Source: Streptomyces sp. 8K308 (GTDB lineage Bacteria > Actinomycetota > Actinomycetes > Streptomycetales > Streptomycetaceae). Taken from it: DNA of 35,227 nucleotides. Both the position numbers and the translations under genes were made by a program. The stretch lies in the NCBI RefSeq assembly GCF_004348315.1, contig NZ_SMKC01000039.1, positions 1 through 35,227 on the forward strand, given 5' to 3'. Below, in pieces: positions 1-7,980 of this stretch; position 1 is the stretch's first letter; each line of letters begins with the position of its first letter. The notes under the pieces are model-generated. The model was not told the DNA's origin, searched no databases, and saw nothing but the letters and a program-made list of their open reading frames with translations.

Positions 1-424
1 GGTGGGAGAAACCAACGGCCGGCTCACGGCTTGCGGTCGAGGCCGCCCAGGACCGCGTAGACGTGGGGGGCGTGAGCGGGGCGACCGGTAGTGGCGCGCG
101 CGCCGCCTCCGCGCGCAGGCCGTCGAGGAGGAACGCCGTGCTCCGCCGCCACGCGTCCGGCGCCGTGTCGGCTGTGGCGCGCGCCAGCAGCGCGTTGGTG
201 CCGAGGACGAGCGCGAGGTCCTCGCTGGCGAAGTCGGGCCGCAGCGCGCCCGCCCGCTGGGCCCGGTCGATGATCCGCCTGGCGGCGTCGAGCGTCCGCC
301 CGCAGACCCGCATGAGGCGCTCGGCGCCCGGGTAGCGGCCGCCGATCACGTCGGCGAGGGCCGGATCGGTGGCCTGGAGCTCGCAGAGCCGCTCCAGGTA
401 GTAGGCGAAGCCCGCCGCAGGTAC
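1..424 (-). pseudogene. TetR-family regulator, C-terminal remnant lacking its DNA-binding domain
   Basis: Read on the minus strand, this frame encodes a typical TetR C-terminal ligand-binding region: an aromatic GFAYYLERL start, helices containing ERLMRVCGRTLDAARRIID and AGALRPDFASEDLALVLG, then AFLLDGLRAEAARAPLP. The frame runs off the left edge. Going upstream it meets an in-frame TAA (complement of 425-427), and only 30 bases further the siderophore gene's stop codon begins. There is therefore no room for the N-terminal helix-turn-helix of about 50 residues that every TetR protein needs. I infer a decapitated regulator left by a deletion or rearrangement beside the siderophore locus. No credible start codon or ribosome site is visible, so it is probably not translated. 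Confidence 0.7.
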
Positions 425-445
425 TTAGGTGGGGCCTTGCCTGAG
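425..445. promoter_or_regulatory. Inverted repeat resembling a degenerate iron box, or a weak hairpin
   Basis: The stretch reads TTAGG, ten bases, then CCTGA. DtxR/IdeR/DmdR1 iron boxes have TTAGG-N9-CCTAA, so this has both half-sites but one extra central base. With G-U pairs it could instead fold as a 7-bp hairpin after the siderophore gene stop. It lies 3' of the minus-strand siderophore gene rather than in the divergent promoter, so a role in iron control is doubtful. Confidence 0.25.
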
Positions 446-457
446 TTGACGGTGTGG

Positions 458-1999
458 TCAAGGGACGTCGGGCCGCGCGGGCTCGGGGGCGAGCGGGTTG
501 GGGAGGTCGGTCCACCGCACCGCCGGATCGGGGGCCAGCCGCATGAGCGTGAGTGCCTTCGCAGGCAGCGGCTCCTCCCGCAGCGCCCGCTTCGCCGGGC
601 TCGGCGGCAGGTCGTCCGTGGCGGCGGCGAGCACCGCGGCCAGCGTCGGCGCGTCCCCGGCGAGCGGCGCCAGCGCGCCGGTGACCAGGCCGCCGAGCGT
701 CTGCCGGCGCAGCGCGATCGGGTTGTCGTTCAGCAGCCGGCCGGTCAGCGGCGGCGCCGGGAGGCCGTGGTGGGTGAGCCGGGCCGGGCTGACGCGGATG
801 TCGGCGAGGTCGCGGTAGACAAGACGCCTGGCCCACCCGTCGGCGTCCACGACGGCCAGCAGGTTCTGGCCGTGCGCCTCCAGGGCGAGGCCGAGGTCGA
901 GCAGGTCGAGGCAGACGCCCACCGCCAGCCGTGCGAACGCGAGGAGCCGGTCGGTCGACGGCCGGTGCGAGGCGAACAGCGCCGGCAGGGCGGCCACCGG
1001 CACGACCCGTTCCCCCGCCCCGACGTCCGCGTACCGGTGCGGCGACTCCCGCACCATCGCCGCCAGTTCCGGGGTGCCGTCGCCGGCCGCCGCCAGGGTC
1101 CGCGCGATGTGAAGCCGTCCGCCGAGCCGCCGCTCCGCGATCCGTTCGACGAACTCCGAGGTGGCCAGGGCGTGTTCGATCGAGTAGGGAGAGATGTCCC
1201 GCACGGCCGACGTCAGCCGGGTGCTCACCGCCGTCTTGACGTGCCAGGGGGTGTCCCCTTCGACGTGCAACGTCCGCAGCGCCAGCAGCGGATGGCCCTC
1301 GGGCCCAGGCGACAGCGGCCGGTCGGCCAGCACATGCGCGGCCTGCCATGGGTGCACCGGGACCAAGACGGCGTCCCCGTCCCGCAGCTCGGCCGGCCAC
1401 GCGCCGTGCGTCCGGGCGTCGGTGACGGGCGTGAGCCGCAGCGACACCACCGGCCGGTGCTCGGGCGCGTACGCCAGCTGCTCGGCGGCCGAGAAACCGG
1501 GCCGCGAGCGACAGTTCGGGTGGTAGGGGTGACCGTCCCTGGACAGCTGCTCCCACTCCCAGGGCGCGGCCGGCGGCCCGGTCGGCGGGGGCGCGGTGCG
1601 GGAGAGCGCCAACGAGGCCACGCTGTGGTCGAGTTCGGCGGCGAAGTCGGAGCCGTTCGGCACGGCGAGCGCCGTCAGCAGCGCCGCCGGACGGTCGTGC
1701 GGGGTGCCGTCCAGGTCCAGGGCGGCGACCGAGGAGCCCGTCGCCCACGGGTCGCACGGCGGGCCGTGCAGCCGCCGCCCGTCGGCCAGCCGCAGCGTGA
1801 CGCCGTCCCGGCCGGTGGCCCGCCCCGCGACCCAGGGCAGCGGCTCGTGCGTCAACCCGCGCCACAGCCGGGCCAGCACCGCCGCCCTGGCCCCCGGCAG
1901 CTGGGCGAGGTACGCGCCCACGGAACCGGGGCGGGTGGCGGCCAGCTCCTCGGCGAGCACCGACTCGGCGCGGGTAAGTGCGGTACGGAACACGCACAC
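458..1999 (-). CDS. NRPS-independent siderophore (NIS) synthetase, IucA/IucC family
   Basis: This 513-residue cytosolic enzyme would adenylate a carboxylate such as citrate and condense it with an amine or alcohol to build a siderophore. Family motifs are in order: HPYHPNC near residues 157-163 (nucleotide-binding), VPVHPWQ at 213-219, KTAVSTRLTS at 255-264 and EAHGQN at 374-379. The length is somewhat short for the family (about 580-620) because the C-terminal ferric-reductase-like region is reduced. Translation starts at GTG 1999; a TAG two codons upstream in frame rules out a longer start, and GGTAGGAC is a weak ribosome site. It is transcribed away from a second NIS synthetase at 2042. 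No amine-forming decarboxylase or hydroxylase is present in the window, so the product cannot be predicted. Confidence 0.92.
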   Translation of the reverse strand: MCVFRTALTRAESVLAEELAATRPGSVGAYLAQLPGARAAVLARLWRGLTHEPLPWVAGRATGRDGVTLRLADGRRLHGPPCDPWATGSSVAALDLDGTPHDRPAALLTALAVPNGSDFAAELDHSVASLALSRTAPPPTGPPAAPWEWEQLSRDGHPYHPNCRSRPGFSAAEQLAYAPEHRPVVSLRLTPVTDARTHGAWPAELRDGDAVLVPVHPWQAAHVLADRPLSPGPEGHPLLALRTLHVEGDTPWHVKTAVSTRLTSAVRDISPYSIEHALATSEFVERIAERRLGGRLHIARTLAAAGDGTPELAAMVRESPHRYADVGAGERVVPVAALPALFASHRPSTDRLLAFARLAVGVCLDLLDLGLALEAHGQNLLAVVDADGWARRLVYRDLADIRVSPARLTHHGLPAPPLTGRLLNDNPIALRRQTLGGLVTGALAPLAGDAPTLAAVLAAATDDLPPSPAKRALREEPLPAKALTLMRLAPDPAVRWTDLPNPLAPEPARPDVP

Positions 2000-2041
2000 G
2001 TCCTACCGCACCCAGTCACACGCCACACATACTGACGTGCG
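2000..2041. promoter_or_regulatory. 42-bp divergent gap between two siderophore synthetase genes
   Basis: Only 42 bases separate the two start codons, so the promoters must overlap each other or the opposing coding sequence. I see no TTAGG/CCTAA iron box and no convincing -35/-10 pair here. Such a short gap implies joint control of both genes. Confidence 0.4.
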
Positions 2042-3574
2042 ATGAATACCTTCGCCCGGGCAGCCGACGAGCTCGCCGTGCCGCCGTTGCTCAACTGCCT
2101 GCTCAGGGAGACCGCGGACCCCGCAGGCGCCCCCCGCGCGGGGCACGTTACACACCGGCTGCGGTTCAGCGGCCGGCTGCTGCGCGTCCGCGCCGGCCAC
2201 CGGCCGTCCCAGCCCGAGCTGTGGGCCGGCGGCGCCTGGCGACCCCTGCGGCACGCCGCCCTCGTCGACCTCGCCGTCGAGGAGATGCGCACCGCCACCG
2301 GACGCCTCAACGACCCGCTGGCCGCCCAGATGGCCGCGAGCCGCGCCGCCGTCGAGGCACTGCTCGCCGCCCGCGCCCGCACCGCCCCGCCCGGGGACCC
2401 GTGGCTCCGCTCCGAGCAGGCCCTGGTCATGGGGCACCCCTTCCACCCGGCGCCCAAGGCACGTGGCGGAGGCGGCGCGCCCGCCGACTGGCTGCGCTAC
2501 GCGCCCGAGGCGTACGCCCGCTTCCCGCTCGGGCTGCTCGGCGTGCGCGAGGACGCGGTGATCGACGAGGGGGACCCGAGCGACCTCGACGCGCTGGGTG
2601 AGGCACCGCCCGGCTACCGGCTGCTCCCGGTCCACCCGTGGCAGCTCGAACTGACCCGCCGGCTACCCGAGGTACTCGCCGCCTTCGCCGACGGGCGCCT
2701 CGTCCGCCTGGGCACCACGCCCTGGGAGGCGGTGGCCACGGCCTCGGTGCGGACGGTCCACGTGCCCGCCCGGGACCTGTTCCTGAAGTTCAGCCTCGAC
2801 GTGCGGATCACCAACGACGTGCGGCGGCTGTGGCGGGACGAGTTGCGGCAGGCCCGGCACAACGACCCGCTGATCGCGGCCGCCTTCCGGTCGATGGACG
2901 GGCCGGCCGCCTGGCTGAACGAGCGCGGGCACCGCACGGTACGCGGCCTCGACGAGACGTTCCCGGTCCTCGTCCGCGACGGCCTCGGCGCCCACCTGCT
3001 CCCCGGCGCCACCGCCGTGCTGGCCGCCGCCTTGGCCGAGGGCTTCGACGGCAACCCGCTCGACCGGATCGCCGACCCGCTGACCTGGTGGTCCGCCTAC
3101 CTGGCCTGCGTCGTGCCGCCCCTGTTGGAGGCCTACGCGCGGCACGGTGTGGTGGTCGAGTGCCACCTCCAGAACACCCTGATCGCGGTGGACGCGGCCG
3201 GCACCCCGGTCCAGGCCGTGTTCCGCGACGCCGAGGGGACCCGGGTGATCCCCCAGCTGTCCCGCGCCGCCGCGTGGCGCCGCCTGGTGTACTGCCTGCT
3301 GGTCAACAACCTGGCCGAGGTCGCGGGCGCGCTCGCCGACCGCTTCCCCGACGACGCCGGGGCGCTGTGGCCGGCCGCGCGGCGGGAGTTCGAGCGGTTC
3401 GCCGCCGTGCACGACGACGTGCCGGAGGCGACGGCGCTGCTGAGCGCGCCGACGGTGCCGGGGAAGGCCAACCTGCTCTCCGGTTGGCTGGAGGCCGGCG
3501 CCACCGAGCCGCGCTACGTCCCGTTCCCGAACCCGCTCGCCGCCCTCCCCGAACCGGCGGACACCGGCCGGTGA
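2042..3574 (+). CDS. Second NIS siderophore synthetase, IucA/IucC family
   Basis: This 510-residue paralogue of the divergent neighbour carries the same signature blocks: GHPFHPAPK at 131-139, LPVHPWQ at 195-201, KFSLDVRITN at 249-258 and a later ECHLQNTL block. NIS synthetases often act in pairs, one on each carboxyl or amine end of the scaffold, and this arrangement suggests two successive condensations. Sequence differences in the KFSLDVRITN block (KTAVSTRLTS in the partner) suggest the two belong to different NIS subclasses with different acyl substrates; this is inference. The ATG at 2042 follows the divergent gap without a strong ribosome site. The last codons lie 3 bp from the convergent DUF397 stop. 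Confidence 0.92.
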   Translation: MNTFARAADELAVPPLLNCLLRETADPAGAPRAGHVTHRLRFSGRLLRVRAGHRPSQPELWAGGAWRPLRHAALVDLAVEEMRTATGRLNDPLAAQMAASRAAVEALLAARARTAPPGDPWLRSEQALVMGHPFHPAPKARGGGGAPADWLRYAPEAYARFPLGLLGVREDAVIDEGDPSDLDALGEAPPGYRLLPVHPWQLELTRRLPEVLAAFADGRLVRLGTTPWEAVATASVRTVHVPARDLFLKFSLDVRITNDVRRLWRDELRQARHNDPLIAAAFRSMDGPAAWLNERGHRTVRGLDETFPVLVRDGLGAHLLPGATAVLAAALAEGFDGNPLDRIADPLTWWSAYLACVVPPLLEAYARHGVVVECHLQNTLIAVDAAGTPVQAVFRDAEGTRVIPQLSRAAAWRRLVYCLLVNNLAEVAGALADRFPDDAGALWPAARREFERFAAVHDDVPEATALLSAPTVPGKANLLSGWLEAGATEPRYVPFPNPLAALPEPADTGR

Positions 3575-3577
3575 ACG

Positions 3578-3775
3578 TCAGAGTCGGCCGGCCCGGACCT
3601 CGCTGACGAAGCGGGCCCAGCCGCCGGCCGGGAAGACGATCGCGGGGCCGGCGGGCCGCTTGCTGTCACGGACGGGGAGGACGCCGGGGTACCCGTCGGC
3701 GACCTCCACGCAGTTGTCCATGCCGCCGTCGCTGTAACTGGACTTGCGCCAAGCGGCGGTGCGGAGGCCGCTCAC
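3578..3775 (-). CDS. DUF397 domain protein
   Basis: This 65-residue protein is almost entirely one DUF397 domain, recognised from WRKSSYSDGGMDNCVEVA, VPVRDSKRPAGPAIVFP and a final WARFVSEV block. DUF397 proteins are small actinobacterial partners usually encoded beside an XRE-type helix-turn-helix regulator, with several such pairs per genome and mostly unknown molecular roles. I chose GTG 3775 because it overlaps the stop codon of an upstream DUF397-like tail (GTGA), the usual tandem arrangement. No XRE regulator remains next to it, so this copy is an orphan. An open frame continues upstream in another phase but loses all family similarity there. Confidence 0.85.
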   Translation of the reverse strand: MSGLRTAAWRKSSYSDGGMDNCVEVADGYPGVLPVRDSKRPAGPAIVFPAGGWARFVSEVRAGRL

Positions 3776-4463
3776 AGGCGGCCGTCCCGCAGCTGAGCGA
3801 CGAAGTGGGTCAGCCGCCGACACGTGGTTCGCCCGCGCCAAGGACCGCATCGAGCCGGAGACCGCCCCGTGGCAGCACCGGCTCGCGGTCATCTGGGCGC
3901 TCGCCGAGTGCGGGCGGGTGGCCGAGGCCAGGTCGCTGTGGACCTCCTGCCCGGAGGGCACCAGGCGGCCCAACGGCAGCTACGCCGAGCCGTGGCCACT
4001 GTGCCTGCTGAATACCGACCGGCTGGACCTGGCCGAGGAGTTCATGACGGCGTGGGTCCCGCTCCGCGACCGGCCGTCCAGCATGATCGGCGCGCTGACC
4101 GAGCTCGGCCGCCCCGACCTCCTGCGCGCCTGGCTCTCCGACCACTGGTACATACCCGAGGAGCGGTACGAGCGGGCGCGGGCCGTCGCCGACGGCGCGC
4201 CGCGGCGCTCGCTGCCGCCGACGCCGACCGAGGAGGACGTCGCCGCCCTCGCCAAGGCGCACGCCGAGCTGCGCGCGGCGCCGCGCGCCAGGCGCCAGGG
4301 GCCGACCCGCGACCTGATCGAGCAGGCCGCCGCCGTCGGGCACCTGAGCGCGGTGCTCGACCTGCTCGGCACCCTGCCGGCCGACGACTACAACGACCGG
4401 GCGAGCGCCGCGTTCGCCGCGCTGTGGCTCGCCGCCACCGGCCACCGGGACGCACCCTGGTGA
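3744..4463 (+). pseudogene. Hypothetical helical-repeat-like protein, probably N-terminally truncated
   Basis: From about 3819 the plus strand encodes convincing protein sequence with evenly spread aromatic residues: DTWFARAKDRIEPETAPWQ, then WALAECGRVAEARSLW, LLNTDRLDLAEEFM, ALTELGRPDLLRAWL and VGHLSAVLDLLGTL. These recurring two-helix units resemble TPR/HEAT-like repeats, although I cannot name a family. The open frame extends back to a TTG at 3744, but that part overlaps the DUF397 genes in antisense and looks non-native. No ATG occurs until 4044. I infer that the true 5' end was removed at the junction near 3815-3825. The stop lies 7 bp from the convergent comB-like stop. An intact but odd TTG-started gene remains possible. 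Confidence 0.5.
3772..3822 (-). pseudogene. C-terminal tail of a second DUF397-like gene
   Basis: Immediately upstream of the intact DUF397 gene the minus strand encodes RRLTHFVAQLRDGRL and then TGA, which overlaps the next GTG. This matches the last residues of a DUF397 domain (compare FVSEVRAGRL in the intact copy). Beyond about 3822 similarity stops and the opposite strand becomes coding, so the rest of the gene has been lost at a rearrangement junction. Confidence 0.5.
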
Positions 4464-4470
4464 GCGCGGC

Positions 4471-5171
4471 CTAGCCGGCGCCGGGGGTGGAGACGGGCCG
4501 CAGCACCAGCGGCCCGCCCTCCCGGGCGGCCACCATCACGAACGGGAACCGATCGGTGTCCAGGCTGAGTTCGACGTCGTCGGGGTGGACCCCGGCATAG
4601 CCGCGCCATACCCCCTCGGCGAGGTCGGCCGCCGCGACCGACGAACGCGCACGCGCCACGTACGGCGCGGCCTCGACCGCGCCGCCGTCGACCCGCCGCG
4701 CGATCAACTCGGCGCAGGCGCGGTCCTCCTCCGCCCGGCCGCCGTCGCCGGTGACGACGAAGGTCGCCTCGGGGACGGCCCGGGACCGCAGGAACCGCGC
4801 CGTCGCGCCAGCCACCACGAAGCTCGCGTAGAGCAGCAGCGGCGCGTCGGCCACCGCACGGGCGCCGACGGTGCCGGCCGTCGTCCGCATCCTCACAGTG
4901 CGGCCGGCGAGTTCGGGGCCTTCGGCCAGCATCGCCGGGGAGTTGACCGCGTCGAAGCCGGGCGCCGGGGCGCCGTCCTTCAACGCCAGCCATCGTGGTG
5001 GCGTTGCCTGAGCTCCAGCGCCTCGTCGTCGGCGTCGGCGAGGACGATCCGCTCCGCGCCCCGCGCGAGGGCCCAGGCGGCGGTGGTGAAGGCGCGCAGC
5101 ACGTCGACCACGACGGCGACGGCGGGCGGTCGTGCTGGCAACGCGTCGATGCCGAGCAGAAGATGGCGCAT
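4471..5171 (-). pseudogene. ComB/2-phosphosulfolactate phosphatase family gene with a frameshift
   Basis: The N-terminal part (ATG 5171) reads [19 protein letters not shown] and [19 protein letters not shown], then ends at a stop at 4980 in that frame. The protein continues in another frame with [59 protein letters not shown] and a final [16 protein letters not shown] block. Together these are the complete ComB fold, about 233 residues. The break lies around 4990-5010 in a CCACCACG context and is repaired by adding one base, so a single-base deletion (or a sequencing error) is the simplest explanation. ComB-family enzymes dephosphorylate 2-phosphosulfolactate in coenzyme M biosynthesis; actinobacterial homologues have no assigned substrate. 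An intact paralogue is at 23936-24694. Confidence 0.75.
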
Positions 5172-5244
5172 GCGGTCGATGCTGCCGCAACGGACTCGAC
5201 CGCCCGTGCGGGGGCCCTGCCCGCGCCGCCGTTGGGGACGCGGA

Positions 5245-5281
5245 GGCGCCAGCCCGCCGTGCCGCGCGGCGGGCTGGCGCC
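5245..5281 (-). terminator. Strong hairpin terminator after the MFS gene
   Basis: A perfect 15-bp inverted repeat, GGCGCCAGCCCGCCG and its complement, flanks a 7-base loop. It lies 65 bp past the stop of the minus-strand MFS gene and before the comB-like gene. There is no U-tract, as is common in high-GC actinobacteria. Confidence 0.8.
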
Positions 5282-5345
5282 GAACCGACGTCCCGCGACC
5301 GCGTGGCGGGAGCCGCACCGCGGGCCCTCGCCACGCCGGCGGGCG

Positions 5346-6707
5346 TCACCGCACGGTCGTGCCGGTGGCGGTGAGGTCGCGGCGGTAGGTCTCCGGCGCC
5401 TTCCAGACGGCGATCACGGTGAGCACCGCGCCGCCCATCACGTAGAGGGCGACCCAGCTCCAGCGCGCCCCGTCCGGTCCTGCCAGGGCCGTCGCGACGA
5501 ACGGGGTGAGGCCGCCGGCGAAGATCGACGCGATCTCGCGGCCCGCCGCGGCGCCGGTGTACCGGCGGTCGGCCGGGAAGAGCTCGGCGAAGAAGGCGGG
5601 TTGCACGGCGTTGATGGCGTTGTGCCCGACGTTCAGCACCAGGACGTAGCCGAGCACGATCAGCAGGGTCTCGCCGCTCCTGAGCATGGCGAAGAAGGGG
5701 AACGCCATCACGAAGACGACGACCGCGCCGAAGAGGTACACCGGGCGGCGGCCGACGCGGTCCGAGACCGTGGCGAAGAGGCCGTGGGCAGCGAACGAGA
5801 GCACGGCGGCGACCAGGATCGCGTCGCTCATCACGCTCTTCTCCAGGCCCAGGGTGTCGCTGCCGTAGGAGAGGGCGAAGACCGTCAGCAGGAAGTAGGG
5901 CAGCGCCTCGGCGAATCGCAGGCCGATGATGAGCAGCAGGTTGCGCCAGTCGTCGACGAAGATGGCGCGGAGCGGGTTGCGTGCCGGCACGGCCGAGTCG
6001 CCCTTGGCCCTGGCCGCCTCGGTGGCCTTGGACGCCTCGGTGAACACGTGGCTCTCGTGGAGGCTGCGGCGCATCCAGAAGGTGACGACGAGCAGCACGG
6101 CGGAGAGCAGGAAGGGTATCCGCCAGCCCCAGCTCTCCAACTCGTCGTCGTCGAGCGTGTAGACGTAGGCGAAGACCGAGGTGATCAGGATCTGGGCGGA
6201 GAAGCCGCCGGTGTTGGGCCAGGCCGTGAAGAAGCCGCGCCGGTCCGGCGGCGCGGTCTCCAGCACGATGATCATCGAGCCGCCCCACTCGCCGCCGACG
6301 GCGAAGCCCTGGATGAGGCGCAGCAGCACGAGCAGGACCGGCGCCCAGATGCCGATCTGGTGGTAGCTGGGCAGCAGGCCGATGAGGATGGTGCTCACGC
6401 CCATCAGCAGCAGGGTGGTCATCAGCGTGGACTTGCGGCCCCGGGTGTCGCCGCGCCTGCCGAAGAACATGCCGCCCAGGGGGCGGGCCAGGAAGCCGAC
6501 GGCGAAGGTGCCGAACGCCGAGAGGGTGCCGACGAAGCCGTCCGCCTCGGGGAAGAACACGTCGGGGAAGACCACGGCGGCGGCCGTGCCGTACACGAGG
6601 AAGTCGTAGTACTCCAGCGTGTTGCCGAGGAAGCTGGACACCGTGGTCTTCCACGCGTAGCGGCGGTCCACCGGGCGGCGCCCGGTATCCGGCAGGGTCG
6701 CGGTCAT
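5346..6707 (-). CDS. MFS transporter, metabolite:H+ symporter (MHS) type
   Basis: This 453-residue membrane protein has about twelve hydrophobic segments. It shows the MHS-family opening [19 protein letters not shown], the loop 2-3 motif [15 protein letters not shown], the helix 4-5 block [15 protein letters not shown] and the second-half loop [16 protein letters not shown] permeases (ShiA, KgtP, ProP relatives) import organic acids and similar small polar compounds with protons. It is divergent from the BNR-isomerase-kinase operon and shares its operator region, so it probably imports that pathway's substrate; an acidic sugar would fit both the permease and a keto-acid aldolase. The ATG at 6707 is preceded by AAAGGGGG at good spacing. 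A strong hairpin follows the gene. Confidence 0.9.
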   Translation of the reverse strand: MTATLPDTGRRPVDRRYAWKTTVSSFLGNTLEYYDFLVYGTAAAVVFPDVFFPEADGFVGTLSAFGTFAVGFLARPLGGMFFGRRGDTRGRKSTLMTTLLLMGVSTILIGLLPSYHQIGIWAPVLLVLLRLIQGFAVGGEWGGSMIIVLETAPPDRRGFFTAWPNTGGFSAQILITSVFAYVYTLDDDELESWGWRIPFLLSAVLLVVTFWMRRSLHESHVFTEASKATEAARAKGDSAVPARNPLRAIFVDDWRNLLLIIGLRFAEALPYFLLTVFALSYGSDTLGLEKSVMSDAILVAAVLSFAAHGLFATVSDRVGRRPVYLFGAVVVFVMAFPFFAMLRSGETLLIVLGYVLVLNVGHNAINAVQPAFFAELFPADRRYTGAAAGREIASIFAGGLTPFVATALAGPDGARWSWVALYVMGGAVLTVIAVWKAPETYRRDLTATGTTVR

Positions 6708-6769
6708 CGCGGCCCCCTTTCGACTGATGCCCCGCTCGTGGGGCGAGGCGGCTCTGGCTCGTGCCGGAG

Positions 6770-6799
6770 ACTATGACCCGGACAACGGTTAACCGTCAA
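6770..6799 (-). promoter_or_regulatory. Predicted promoter of the MFS gene
   Basis: On the minus strand TTGACG (6799-6794) and CATAGT (6775-6770) are separated by 18 bases. The operator AACGGTTAACCG sits between them, so a bound regulator would block RNA polymerase. Prediction from sequence only. Confidence 0.45.
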
Positions 6800-6805
6800 C
6801 GGTTT
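6784..6805. promoter_or_regulatory. Operator A1 of the sugar-catabolic regulon
   Basis: AACGGTTAACCG (6784-6795) contains the perfect 12-bp palindrome ACGGTTAACCGT (6785-6796); a second AACGGTT half follows at 6799-6805. The same 12-mer occurs inverted at 12638-12649 between the aldolase and GntR genes, with similar flanking half-sites. It lies between the divergent MFS and BNR promoters. Confidence 0.65.
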
Positions 6806-6838
6806 ACGTTGGCTGATATCGCGGCTAGCCTCACGCCG
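6803..6838 (+). promoter_or_regulatory. Predicted leaderless promoter of the BNR-isomerase-kinase operon
   Basis: TTTACG (6803-6808) and TAGCCT (6826-6831) are spaced by 17 bases, and the GTG start codon begins exactly seven bases after the -10 element. With no ribosome-binding site visible, transcription probably starts at the GTG itself, giving a leaderless mRNA. Operator A1 overlaps the -35 element. Confidence 0.5.
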
Positions 6839-7980
6839 TGCCAGAAATCCCCGCGCCCCTCCCGGCCGACCACCGGCCGGAACGCACGTTCGTGACCATC
6901 GACGACCCGCGCTGGACCCAGTGCCACGCCTCGACCGTCGCCCGGGCCCACGGGCGGACCGTCGTCGCCTGGTTCGCAGGGACCCACGAGGGCACGGAGG
7001 ACAACCGGATCCGGATCGCCGTCGCGGACGACGCCGCCGGCGGCCCCGCGGCGGCACGGCCCGGCGCTGGCTGGGAGGGGCCGGCCACGACCCTGGACAC
7101 CGGCCGGCGGGCGGCCCACTGGAACCCGGTTCTCGCCCCCGGACCTGACGGCGCCCTCTGGCTGTTCTGCAAGGTCGGCGCCCGGATCTCCGAGTGGGTC
7201 ACGCTGGTCACCCGCTCCCACGACGGCGGCCTGAGCTGGGAGCCGGCCCGTGAACTCGTGCCGGGCGACCGCTCGGGAGGGCGCGGCCCGGTCAGGAACC
7301 AGCCGCTGGCGACCCCGGACGGCCGCTGGCTCGCGCCCGGATCAACTGAGCGCTGGGGCCGTCCGCCGCGCTGGCAGCCGTTCGTCGACGTCTCCGAGGA
7401 CCACGGCGCGACCTGGCACCGCGCCACCATCCCCACCGACCACGCCACGCTGACCGGCGCCGGGCACATCCAGCCCGCGCTGTGGTGGGGCCGCGGCGGC
7501 CCAGTCGCACTGCTGCGCAGCACCGAGGGACGCGCCCACCGCGCCACCTCGGCCGACGGCGGCCGCGGCTGGACGCCGGCCCGCCCCACCGGGCTGCCCA
7601 ACAACAACAGCGGCCTCGCGGCCCTCGCCCTGCCGTCAGGACGCGTGGTCTGCGTCCACAACCCGGGCGCCGAGCCGTGGGGCAGCCGCTGCCCGCTGGT
7701 GCTTTCGTGCTCCGACGACGACGGGCTGACCTGGCGCCAGGTGACGGTCGTGGACGACGGCGCCACCCCCGTCGACCCCGCCGTGCCCCGGAGCCTGCCC
7801 GCGACCGGCGTCCCCGGGTTCGCGCCCGCCGACACCGGCGTCCGCACCAGCGGTGCCGCCGAGTACTCCTACCCGTTCGCCGTCCTGGCCGACGACCACC
7901 TGCTGATCACCTACACCTGGCAGCGGCGCGGCATCGTGCTCGCCCGCCTGCCCATCGCCGACCTGGAGGACACGCGATGA
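6838..7980 (+). CDS. Cytosolic BNR/Asp-box beta-propeller protein, sialidase-like
   Basis: This 380-residue protein has four Asp-box turns, S-x-D-x-G-x-(T/S/G)-W, near residues 127 (SHDGGLSWE), 186 (SEDHGATWH), 238 (SADGGRGWT) and 292 (SDDDGLTWR), typical of six-bladed sialidase/BNR_2 propellers. There is no signal peptide, so it acts inside the cell. BNR_2 proteins include sialidases and other glycosidases, and some have no hydrolase activity; the substrate here is unknown, and no sialic-acid catabolic enzymes other than a NAL/DapA-type aldolase are nearby. GTG 6838 is chosen because it sits at the predicted transcription start. Its TGA overlaps the next gene's ATG (ATGA), showing translational coupling with the isomerase. 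Confidence 0.8.
   Translation: MPEIPAPLPADHRPERTFVTIDDPRWTQCHASTVARAHGRTVVAWFAGTHEGTEDNRIRIAVADDAAGGPAAARPGAGWEGPATTLDTGRRAAHWNPVLAPGPDGALWLFCKVGARISEWVTLVTRSHDGGLSWEPARELVPGDRSGGRGPVRNQPLATPDGRWLAPGSTERWGRPPRWQPFVDVSEDHGATWHRATIPTDHATLTGAGHIQPALWWGRGGPVALLRSTEGRAHRATSADGGRGWTPARPTGLPNNNSGLAALALPSGRVVCVHNPGAEPWGSRCPLVLSCSDDDGLTWRQVTVVDDGATPVDPAVPRSLPATGVPGFAPADTGVRTSGAAEYSYPFAVLADDHLLITYTWQRRGIVLARLPIADLEDTR

Noticed and set aside
425..445. Functional iron box for the siderophore genes
   Set aside because: Half-sites are present but spacing is one base too long, and the position is downstream of the synthetase rather than at its promoter. Kept only as a low-confidence feature.
24..1997. Long minus-strand open frame across the siderophore gene
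   Set aside because: It is an out-of-frame reading of a GC-rich gene: extreme Arg/Ala/Gly/Pro content and no domain match. The real genes lie in another frame.
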